From Bacteroidales bacterium (GTDB lineage: Bacteria; Bacteroidota; Bacteroidia; Bacteroidales; UBA932), in assembly GCA_024402115.1 (NCBI GenBank), contig JAKSJQ010000021.1:1-34339 (forward strand): DNA of 34,339 nucleotides, read 5' to 3'. Made by a program: the position numbers and the translations under genes. Position 1 is the stretch's first letter. Every line of letters begins with the position of its first letter. Positions 1 through 6,213 of this stretch are shown here, piece after piece. The notes under the pieces were generated by a model. That model was not told where the DNA came from. It saw only the letters and a list, made by a program, of their open reading frames with translations, and did not search any database.

Positions 1-1
1 A

Positions 2-1255
2 CTAGAACGATGTGTAAATATCATCCCAATGATTTTCCAACCAAGTTGCACTGACCCAAATTACCGTTCCGACTCTGGCTGAGATTCCGGCAATATCTAC
101 TGAGAACCCATAGTCTGAATCGTATCGTGAACTTTTATCGACATCGGCGATGCTAATACATATACTATCGGCTCTCTTGTTAATGATATATGCTTTAACT
201 GTTGCGCTTCGATGATGATCTGTATAACCTATGGTAAATCCAAATAAAGTATCCTCTGACCTCCAACTGTGAGAATACCTGTACATGAATTGGTCTCCGA
301 TTTCAACATTTGCAATATATTTCAGGATAGCTTCATGTCGTCGTTGCCTTGCACGTTCCGCTTCGATTTCTCTCTCCTTACGGGCTTTTTCTTCGGCGAT
401 TCTTTTTGCTTCAGCTTCTCTTGCTGCTGCTGCAAAAGCTTCCTTCTGACGAGCGGTGATGCCTATCACCCTTCCTGCAGTGTTGATTATGATTTCCGAT
501 GTGTCGTTTCGGCTTACGATAGCCTTACCGTCCTTGAAGTCCTGCACTACAGTCTTGAAGCTTGGACGTATGGCAACTGTTCCATCGTTCCTCAAAAAAC
601 CATATCGGCCATTTTCTGTGTAGAATCTCATTCCTTCGGATGCCTTTCCTGTATTACTTGTAGTTGTTTTCAACTTACTGAAATCAGCTCCGACAGGAAT
701 TCCGGAGAATGTGAACTCCTTGTATGTGACTTCGCCTTGAGGGAAACCATGATCGAAGTACCCTTCGAAATAATAACTACGGGTTCCTTTGTATAAGAAT
801 CCTACTCCCTCACCACTCGCACAGCCATCTGTGACATTTCCGCTCCACATGACGGTTTCTTTCTGATATGTATTGTCCCAGTAGATGAATGCCACAGTCT
901 CCTTCAAAGCATTGTAGCTTGCCTTCTTGTTGCTCATCTGGTTGAAGATATACTCCTGAGTTTTCGAAGTCGGGAAAAAGGTCAATCCAGTTACGACTTC
1001 CTGTACATCTCCAAACTTGTTGATCGTGCCATATTCAAAATTCTTGATAACGATACCGTTGGAGCTGCAATAACTTTTGATTGACGATTCATCATATTTT
1101 GTAGAAGGCATCGTCAGGTGATAGTAACCATCTGTGCGACTTCCTGCAGAAATGGCATTTGAAAAGAGCTTGCCTAGCCCACCGCCGGAGGAACTTTGCG
1201 CATTTACTTGAATGAACGAAGTACATGCTATTAAAATGGCAATTAAGCGTTTCAT
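2..1255 (-). CDS. Secreted MORN/WG-repeat protein with coiled-coil linker
   Basis: The 417-residue protein starts with an export signal (residues 1-20, ending VNAQ) and is likely periplasmic or surface exposed. Residues about 130-180 hold glycine/aromatic motifs like MORN repeats (GEGVGFLYKG, FEGYFDHGFPQGEV). Residues about 208-265 look like a WG-type repeat (GRYGFLRNDGTVAIRPSF). Residues about 268-312 are a highly charged E/A/K/R-rich helix, probably a coiled coil. The C-terminal 105 residues form a beta-rich domain I do not recognise. The stop codon lies at bases 2-4, so the gene is complete. It ends the visible part of a two-gene operon, starting 12 bases after the stop of the upstream barrel gene. 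Base composition is AT-richer than most of the window. MORN and WG repeats are protein or membrane interaction modules, and no enzyme activity can be assigned. Confidence 0.75.
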   Translation of the reverse strand: MKRLIAILIACTSFIQVNAQSSSGGGLGKLFSNAISAGSRTDGYYHLTMPSTKYDESSIKSYCSSNGIVIKNFEYGTINKFGDVQEVVTGLTFFPTSKTQEYIFNQMSNKKASYNALKETVAFIYWDNTYQKETVMWSGNVTDGCASGEGVGFLYKGTRSYYFEGYFDHGFPQGEVTYKEFTFSGIPVGADFSKLKTTTSNTGKASEGMRFYTENGRYGFLRNDGTVAIRPSFKTVVQDFKDGKAIVSRNDTSEIIINTAGRVIGITARQKEAFAAAAREAEAKRIAEEKARKEREIEAERARQRRHEAILKYIANVEIGDQFMYRYSHSWRSEDTLFGFTIGYTDHHRSATVKAYIINKRADSICISIADVDKSSRYDSDYGFSVDIAGISARVGTVIWVSATWLENHWDDIYTSF

Positions 1256-1267
1256 GTGGCGACCGTT

Positions 1268-1909
1268 TTAGTTGTTTCTTCTTGATGGGAGCATGAACGT
1301 CATACCAACTTCTGCATATGCCCTCATAGAGCTGATGCTGAAAGTCAATTCCTTTTCAGGAGTATATCCCCCTCTTCCGTACTTCCAGTTCGCAGCTGCA
1401 TACAGACCGATGCTGTTTGTGACATAGACCTTGATGCGGGCCTTTGCTCCTACGAAACCCTGATTTGTCTTTACCGGATCAGAGTTGACGCGATCATATC
1501 CAAGTCCTACATACAAAGGGATCTGGACTCTCTTCTTAGGGAAAATCGTCCATCCTGCATAAACTCCAAGGTTAAAAGAATTGTAATTTGGGAACAACCC
1601 CTCAGCCTCTTCCCAAGGTCCGTAGACATACTCTTCGCTCATTTCCATGTTTGAAATCTTACCTGTGGCGTATGAAAACTCAACCATGGTGCTGAAACCA
1701 TTGAATGTCTTCTCATAGAATACATTGGCACCGAAAGTGGGGACATACTGGTTAACGTACAATAGGGTACTTTCTTTACGGGAAACTTCTGCCTCTACTT
1801 TGATTTTTTCGATGCCGTAGACCGTACCGCCTGCTCCGACATTTGATGCCTGGGCATTTGCTATTACACACGAGAGTGCAAATGCGAAGATTGCTAAGAA
1901 ACGTTTCAT
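1268..1909 (-). CDS. Small outer-membrane beta-barrel protein
   Basis: The 213-residue protein has a clear signal peptide (residues 1-20, ending IANAQA). The mature part is made of alternating amphipathic strands with aromatic girdle residues and ends in a strand-like segment (AYAEVGMTFMLP) before a short basic tail. This is typical of small 8-10-stranded outer-membrane barrels (the outer membrane beta-barrel / OmpW-OmpX-like group). No substrate can be inferred. It precedes the MORN/WG protein by 12 bases on the same strand, so the two are probably co-transcribed and may both act at the envelope. The upstream region is AT-rich with a short AT dinucleotide run. A clean promoter is not evident. 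Confidence 0.7.
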   Translation of the reverse strand: MKRFLAIFAFALSCVIANAQASNVGAGGTVYGIEKIKVEAEVSRKESTLLYVNQYVPTFGANVFYEKTFNGFSTMVEFSYATGKISNMEMSEEYVYGPWEEAEGLFPNYNSFNLGVYAGWTIFPKKRVQIPLYVGLGYDRVNSDPVKTNQGFVGAKARIKVYVTNSIGLYAAANWKYGRGGYTPEKELTFSISSMRAYAEVGMTFMLPSRRNN

Positions 1910-2016
1910 ATAAATTAATAAGTGAAAATTTGCAATTCCGCAGTAAATATATATATATATAGCCTATTTACCAAATTTCAAATCAATGATTTGCACTCGT
2001 CTACGATGTTTTTTAC

Positions 2017-2049
2017 AAAAAAAGACAGCCTTCAGAGCTGTCTTTTTTT
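2017..2049. terminator. Bidirectional intrinsic terminator
   Basis: A perfect 13-bp inverted repeat (2017-2029 with 2037-2049) encloses a 7-base loop and is built as A7-GACAGC / GCTGTC-T7. Because it has an A-tract on one side and a T-tract on the other, it can terminate in both directions. On the minus strand it lies 33 bases after the nitroreductase stop, where it should end that transcript and insulate the AT-rich pair below it. Confidence 0.92.
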
Positions 2050-2082
2050 CAAGTGTTTTTTCAAGTTGAAAACAATATTGTT

Positions 2083-2784
2083 TTACTCCCAGTCAAAGTT
2101 TTCGGTGCCGGCGGCGAGCTCGAAATGGAACTTCACGATGCCGAGGTCGACGAGGGTGTAGCCGGAAAGGGCGAAGGTCTTGTCTGCGATGACCTTGGCC
2201 TTGGAGCCGTCTGCGGATGGCTTGTATGTGAATCTGAACTTCTGCTGGTTCACGGCTGTCGGTGCGAGAAGCGCTGCATCAACTCCGGCCTTGAACCACT
2301 CCGGGCTGTCCGGACCGACGTTGCTGACCTGCTCCGGGCTCTTGCGCTTGTGGTCATGGCCATTGTCCACTCCGTATCCGAGCGAGATCACGCATGATAT
2401 CTTCTCACCCTTCTCGAGTGTGTACGCACCTTCCACCTTGCCGTAGGTCATGCCGACCCAGCAGCTGTTGACGCCCATGGTCATGGCAGTGAGGACGAGC
2501 ATCTCCCCGTAGTAGCCGACGCGCTCCTCGAATGACACTCCGTCGACCTCACCCGGCTTTCCGGCCATCACGAGGTAGCTGCTCACTCCCCTGAAATTGC
2601 CGTACCTTGCCATCGGTGACTTGAATGCCTTCGGCTCGTCGAGAACCAGCTGGACATGAAGCTGTGCCTTGCGGTTCACTTCCTCCACCTTCTCCCTGAG
2701 CACGGCTATCGCCTCTGGTCTCAGCGCCTCTTCCCTGTATGCGCGCACCGAATGGCGCTGCGGTATTGCTTCCAATAATGTCAT
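2083..2784 (-). CDS. Nitroreductase family protein (TM1586-like)
   Basis: The 233-residue protein is probably an FMN-dependent cytoplasmic oxidoreductase. The N-terminus has the family start RHSVRAY, which contributes basic FMN-phosphate contacts in nitroreductases. The middle holds GVNSCWVG after a long hydrophobic helix, and the second half has GVDAALLAPTAVNQQKF, a second copy of the SxxAPTAxNxQ-type FMN-binding segment. Two half-modules in one chain fit the putative TM nitroreductase group (PF14512) rather than classic NfsB. There is no signal peptide. It is a single-gene unit with a TATATTTG -7 element upstream and a strong terminator downstream. The physiological substrate is unknown, since family members reduce nitroaromatics, quinones or flavins. 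Confidence 0.82.
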   Translation of the reverse strand: MTLLEAIPQRHSVRAYREEALRPEAIAVLREKVEEVNRKAQLHVQLVLDEPKAFKSPMARYGNFRGVSSYLVMAGKPGEVDGVSFEERVGYYGEMLVLTAMTMGVNSCWVGMTYGKVEGAYTLEKGEKISCVISLGYGVDNGHDHKRKSPEQVSNVGPDSPEWFKAGVDAALLAPTAVNQQKFRFTYKPSADGSKAKVIADKTFALSGYTLVDLGIVKFHFELAAGTENFDWE

Positions 2785-2813
2785 CGCTGCTGTTTTCTTT
2801 GTTCTTTCTCTTA

Positions 2814-2821
2814 CAAATATA
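2814..2821 (-). promoter_or_regulatory. Bacteroidota -7 promoter element for nitroreductase
   Basis: On the minus strand this reads TATATTTG, an exact match to the Bacteroidota TAnnTTTG -7 consensus, 29 bases upstream of the ATG. No convincing TTTG -33 box is seen at the usual 19-21-base spacing, so the call rests on the -7 box and its position. Confidence 0.5.
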
Positions 2822-2860
2822 GCATTTCTTCGGACTCGGTGTCTTTCCTGCCGACTGCCA

Positions 2861-2976
2861 GTGGCGCGAACTGCAAAAAACCGCAGATTTTTTGACTTCG
2901 TGACGGGTTTTCACATGTTTCGGTCTGTTTTGGTGGCGCGAACTACAAAAAACAGCAGATTTTTTGACTTCGTGAC
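2861..2976. repeat. 44-bp direct-repeat doublet with 28-bp spacer
   Basis: Copies lie at 2861-2904 and 2933-2976 and match at 42 of 44 positions, with mismatches only at positions 13 and 22 of the unit. The 28-bp spacer differs in sequence. Each copy begins GTGGCGCGAACT, carries an internal A6...T6 palindrome and ends TTTTGACTTCGTGAC, so each can fold into an imperfect hairpin. The doublet lies in the 376-bp gap (2785-3160) between the nitroreductase and the repeat lipoprotein. Apart from this doublet, the nitroreductase -7 box and the terminator at 3096-3134, I see nothing else in that gap. Confidence 0.85.
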
Positions 2977-3095
2977 ATGCTTTCGACAGGTCTGGCGAGT
3001 CCGGGCAGGGCGAGCGGACGTACCGAACCTGCTTTCTGAAACATGAATATGAACAGAAACTAGAATATGAACTTAAACCGTTGACTCATAACGAC

Positions 3096-3134
3096 ATAAC
3101 GAAAGGACGGCTCCCCCGGAAAGGGGAACCGTCC
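3096..3134 (-). terminator. Intrinsic terminator of the collagen-like lipoprotein gene
   Basis: GGACGGCTCCCC (3105-3116) pairs with GGGGAACCGTCC (3123-3134), 12 bp with one wobble, around a 6-base loop. On the minus strand the hairpin is followed by CTTTCGTTAT, a moderate U-tract. It starts 27 bases after the stop codon of the 653-residue lipoprotein. Confidence 0.8.
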
Positions 3135-3160
3135 GTATGGTTTGCGCCTGATAGTCAGTG

Positions 3161-5122
3161 CTATGCGTTCACCTCGTCGTTGAAGAGGTTGAGGTACTGG
3201 GTGATCTGACGCTGGATGCCCTCGAAAGAAGCGAGGATCTCGTCGAGATCCTGAGCGAGAGTGCCGTTGCTGTAGCTCTCGTCAGCCCAAGTCTGGAGGT
3301 CCTGCATGTTCTGGTAGATGCCGTTGAGGATGGCAGTGTAGGTAGCAATCTGCTCCTCAGAGAGGTCATAGTCCTCGTTGCGGATGGTAGAGTTGTAAGC
3401 CATGGTCCACTGCTGTGAGAGTGACTCGAACTCGCTTGCGAAAGCCTCGTAAGCCATCTTCTCGGCCTGGTCGCCATTGAACCTGTTGAGGTACTGTGTG
3501 ATTTGGATCTGGATGCCCTCGAACTGTGAGAGGATCTCCTCGAGGTCAGTGGCGAGAGTGCCGTTGTTGTAGCTCTCGTCAGCCCATGTCTGGAGGTCCT
3601 GCATGTTCTGGTAGATACCGTTGAGGATTGCGGTGTACTCCTCGAGCTCCTCTTCAGAGAGGTCATATTCCTCGCTGCGGATGGTAGAGTTGTAAGCCAT
3701 GGTCCACTGCTCTGAAAGTGACTGGAACTCCTGGTCGAACTGCTCGTATGCCTTGTCCTCTGCCTCGAGGGTGTCGTTGAAGAGGTTGAGGAACTGGGTG
3801 AGCTCGATCTGGATCTCCTCGAATGAAGCGAGGATTTCGTCGAGCTCCTCAGCGAGGGTGCCGTTCTCATATGACTCCTCAGCCCAGGTCTGGAGGGTTG
3901 CCATGTTCTGCTGGATACCGTTGAGGATAGGAGTGAAGTACTCCTCCTGAGCTGCTGAGAGGGTGATCTCAGGGTTGTTGAGAGTTGAGTTGTAAACCTG
4001 AGTGAACTGCTGTGAAAGTGACTCGTACTCCTTCATGAACTCGTTCATCGCGTCGATGTTGGCAACGGTGTCATTGAAGAGGTTGAGGCACTGGGTGAGC
4101 TGGATCTGGATGTCCTCGAATGAAGCGAGGATCTCGTCGAGGTCACCTGCGAGGGTGCCGTTGTTGTATGACTCCTCAGCCCAGGTCTGGAGAGTCTGCA
4201 TGTTCTGAGCGATGCCGCTGAGGATGACTGCTGCCTGATCCTTAGCCTCGTCGTACCACTCACCCTCGAGATCGGTGTTGTTTGCGGTGCTGTTGTTCAC
4301 CATGGTCCACTGCTTCTGAAGCTCCTCGAAAGCGATGAAGAACTCCTCGTATGCAGCATCGTCGGTCATGAAGTAGATGATGGCCTTGCTTGAGGTGTAG
4401 GTGGTTCCGTCGGTCTTCACAACTGAAACCTGGAAGAGAGCCTTGGTTCCCTTTGCCACGCCGTCAGCCTCGATGGTAGCCTCGGTGCAGTCCTTTGAGA
4501 GGGTTACTGTCCAGCCTGAAACGGTAGACTTGGTCACCACGTCGGTGGTGCTGCCGTCCTTGCTGAGCACGGTTGCTGCAACGCTTGCGATATTCTTGAT
4601 CTCAGGGATGTCGATCTTTACGGTGTTGTTGGTCTCGTCGATGAGGATGAAGTTTGTACCCTCCTCGCCGATGCCGATCTTCACTACTCTCTGGAGAACA
4701 TATACTGAACCGTCGGTAAGAACGATGGTAACGGTCTCCGCGTCCATGGTAACTGAGCTGAAGAAAGCATCGCCATTATCGCCCTTGTCACCCTTGTCAC
4801 CTTTCTCTCCCTGAGGACCCTGAGGACCCTGTGGTCCCTGGATACCCTGCTCACCCTGAGGGCCCTGGATGCCCTGCTCGCCCTTCTCACCGTGGAAGAT
4901 CTCGATGGTCTTGCCGTTGGTGAAGGTGATCATGTAACCCTTTGCAGTCTCTGAGATAGACTCTACTGCATACTTGTTCTGAACAGCCTCCTGAAGAACT
5001 GACATAGTCTTCTGGAGCTCTGCAATGTCATTCTTGATCTGGGTGTCGTCATACTTCTGGCAGGAAGTTGCCATGAGAGCGACAGCAGCGAATGCTGCGA
5101 AAAAAGCTTTGCTGATTCTCAT
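3161..5122 (-). CDS. Surface lipoprotein: coiled coil, collagen-like stalk, four ~98-aa helical repeats
   Basis: This is a 653-residue lipoprotein with lipobox LMATSC (lipid Cys21). Residues 25-50 form a short heptad-like helix. Residues 51-76 (SETAKGYMITFTNGKTIEI) form a beta unit like the DUF4988/PL29 N-terminal module. Residues 78-119 are 14 uninterrupted collagen-like G-X-Y triplets (GEK, GEQ, GIQ, GPQ, GDK). Residues 120-255 are beta-rich. Residues 258-653 are four tandem repeats (about 258-357, 358-456, 457-554, 555-653). Each carries a QWTMxYNST-like segment, an ILNGIxQNMxxLQTWAxESYxNGTLA core and an LTQxLNLFN-like end. The last two repeats are nearly identical. It is probably a monocistronic unit with its own -7 box and terminator, next to the SusCD operon. 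The build suggests a stalked surface adhesin or spacer, but the ligand is unknown. Confidence 0.85.
   Translation of the reverse strand: MRISKAFFAAFAAVALMATSCQKYDDTQIKNDIAELQKTMSVLQEAVQNKYAVESISETAKGYMITFTNGKTIEIFHGEKGEQGIQGPQGEQGIQGPQGPQGPQGEKGDKGDKGDNGDAFFSSVTMDAETVTIVLTDGSVYVLQRVVKIGIGEEGTNFILIDETNNTVKIDIPEIKNIASVAATVLSKDGSTTDVVTKSTVSGWTVTLSKDCTEATIEADGVAKGTKALFQVSVVKTDGTTYTSSKAIIYFMTDDAAYEEFFIAFEELQKQWTMVNNSTANNTDLEGEWYDEAKDQAAVILSGIAQNMQTLQTWAEESYNNGTLAGDLDEILASFEDIQIQLTQCLNLFNDTVANIDAMNEFMKEYESLSQQFTQVYNSTLNNPEITLSAAQEEYFTPILNGIQQNMATLQTWAEESYENGTLAEELDEILASFEEIQIELTQFLNLFNDTLEAEDKAYEQFDQEFQSLSEQWTMAYNSTIRSEEYDLSEEELEEYTAILNGIYQNMQDLQTWADESYNNGTLATDLEEILSQFEGIQIQITQYLNRFNGDQAEKMAYEAFASEFESLSQQWTMAYNSTIRNEDYDLSEEQIATYTAILNGIYQNMQDLQTWADESYSNGTLAQDLDEILASFEGIQRQITQYLNLFNDEVNA
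3164..4351 (-). repeat. Four tandem ~295-bp coding repeats
   Basis: Approximate units on the minus strand are 4351-4052, 4051-3755, 3754-3461 and 3460-3164, encoding the four ~98-residue helical repeats of the lipoprotein. The similarity is visible at the DNA level, for example recurring stretches around CAGGTCTGGAG and GTTGTAAGCCATGGTCCA. The two 3'-most units are most alike, which suggests the most recent duplication. Repeat number could vary between strains. Confidence 0.85.
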
Positions 5123-5183
5123 AAAAAACCTTTGTAACTGTATTGTATTTCTAAAAAATATTTCCTATTTTTTAAAGGGGCGA

Positions 5184-5191
5184 CAAAGGTA
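5184..5191 (-). promoter_or_regulatory. Bacteroidota -7 promoter element for the repeat lipoprotein
   Basis: The minus-strand sequence TACCTTTG matches TAnnTTTG, 61 bases upstream of the ATG at 5122. It gives the repeat lipoprotein a promoter separate from the ten-gene operon that ends at 5256. No good -33 box is seen. Confidence 0.5.
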
Positions 5192-5255
5192 GAGATTTTG
5201 TGTGAGAATTCCTATGATTTTGTAACAAAATTACTCCAATCATTCACGATTTTTC

Positions 5256-5699
5256 CTAATCAAGTACGTCGCTGCATAAGGTAAGCAGTGCAAGGGGCTT
5301 TTCTCCTTCCAAATAGATATAAATATACCTGTCATGACGTCCGGGATGTCCCCTCTGGAGGTAGACGACGTCAACGACGCACTCCTCGCCCGGCTCGACT
5401 ACCTGTGCGGAGAGGGCGGCCCTCACGCACGAGCACGAGGTCTCCACCTTCTCCAATGTGAGGGCCGCAGGACCGACGTTCCTGAAGCGGAAGGCGGCCA
5501 CGATGGGTGCGTCCTTCTGATGCACCTGCGGCGTGTGTATGGTCAGAGAGTCGAAGACCACCCTGTCATCGCACCATTCGGTACGGCGCGCGGCCGCCAA
5601 GCTGTCGACCTTCTCGCGCGGCAGCATCTTTATCTGCGCCTGCACGGCGTGGCTCAACAGCAGCAGCGCTGCGATGAATATGATCCGTATGTTCTTCAT
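5256..5699 (-). CDS. DUF1573 family exported protein
   Basis: I chose the ATG at 5699 because it begins an obvious signal peptide (MKNIRIIFIAALLLLSHAVQ, then AQ). The reading frame stays open further upstream to 5813, but that part overlaps the previous gene and reads like out-of-frame sequence. The product is 147 residues. The core has the DUF1573 hallmark: F-R-F-R-N-V-G, then LTLEKVETSCSC, then a PGE turn and an Ig-like strand series. This family has an Ig/MSP-like fold and is usually periplasmic or surface located in Bacteroidota, with no known enzymatic role. It is the last gene of the SusCD/protease operon, 76 bases after the lipocalin-like lipoprotein. The final Ig strand is followed almost at once by the stop, so this is a minimal single-domain version. 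Confidence 0.75.
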   Translation of the reverse strand: MKNIRIIFIAALLLLSHAVQAQIKMLPREKVDSLAAARRTEWCDDRVVFDSLTIHTPQVHQKDAPIVAAFRFRNVGPAALTLEKVETSCSCVRAALSAQVVEPGEECVVDVVYLQRGHPGRHDRYIYIYLEGEKPLALLTLCSDVLD

Positions 5700-5775
5700 T
5701 CCCTGAATCTGCGGTAAGTTCTTGCTGTCTCCTCCGGCACCGAAGCCGGCGATGTCCAATCTATAGCTGCTGACG

Positions 5776-6192
5776 TCAGTCAATCCTGCAGTAGATGTAT
5801 ACGTCCTCCGCATCGTCCTCGGAGGTCCATTCCATCTTCGACTCCGTGAGGGAGGTCACGATGTACCTGTGCTCCCAGTATTCGTAGGTGTAGTCGTAAA
5901 TGCCCCTGATGGCCGTGCCCCTGCCTTCCTCCTCGACGAGATTGTACTCGCCTGTGTACTCGGTCGGATACATCGATCCTACAGTCTGGGTAAGAGTGAA
6001 GGTCTTGTCCCTGTTGAGCTTCACGACCACAGTGCCCGACTCGACGGCATTGCCCTTCCACTCGGTGAGGTCCCACTCGCCCGCCACGTTGCTGAAGCTG
6101 ACGCGCAGCTGCTCCTCCACCACCTCTGGCGCAGGCTTCTCGCAGGCAGCTGCTGCGAGCATGCAGAATATTGCTATGATAATTTTTTTCAT
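5776..6192 (-). CDS. Lipocalin-like small lipoprotein
   Basis: The 138-residue protein has lipobox AAAAC (lipid Cys17). The mature region follows the lipocalin-like pattern of small Bacteroidota lipoproteins: a first strand with AGEWDLTEWKG, then successive strands such as TFTLTQTVGS, EYTGEYNLVEEEG and MEWTSED, ending VYIYCRID. Comparable families (lipocalin-like/DUF5004 types) form small beta-barrels that may bind hydrophobic ligands, but no ligand is indicated here. The gene lies 21 bases after the S8 protease and is probably in the same transcript. Its place at the operon's 3' end suggests an accessory role. Confidence 0.7.
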   Translation of the reverse strand: MKKIIIAIFCMLAAAACEKPAPEVVEEQLRVSFSNVAGEWDLTEWKGNAVESGTVVVKLNRDKTFTLTQTVGSMYPTEYTGEYNLVEEEGRGTAIRGIYDYTYEYWEHRYIVTSLTESKMEWTSEDDAEDVYIYCRID

Positions 6193-6213
6193 TCTCTTAT
6201 TCTTTACGGTCGA

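Noticed and set aside
269..796. 175-residue plus-strand frame rich in Cys, Phe and Ser
   Set aside because: It is the antisense of the coiled-coil and WG region of the MORN/WG protein and has no features of a real protein.
1947..1961. AT dinucleotide run as a phase-variation tract
   Set aside because: It is short and in an AT-rich region upstream of the barrel gene, and no promoter spacing could be tied to it. It is probably ordinary AT-rich promoter DNA.
2861..2976. Minimal CRISPR (two repeats, one 28-bp spacer)
   Set aside because: Repeat and spacer lengths are in the type II/VI range for Bacteroidota, but there are only two copies, they differ from each other, they hold an A6/T6 palindrome and no cas gene is in the window.
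3169..3870. 233-residue Ser/Arg/Thr-rich open frame on the minus strand
   Set aside because: It is a shifted reading of the tandem repeats of the lipoprotein gene, kept open by the repeated sequence.
5214..5232. ATTTTGT/ACAAAAT palindrome as terminator of the SusCD operon
   Set aside because: The arms meet with a one-base loop and no GC stem, so it would not form an effective intrinsic terminator. The operon's true end is not evident.
5700..5813. N-terminal extension of the DUF1573 protein
   Set aside because: It overlaps the end of the lipocalin-like gene and precedes a clear signal peptide starting at 5699.
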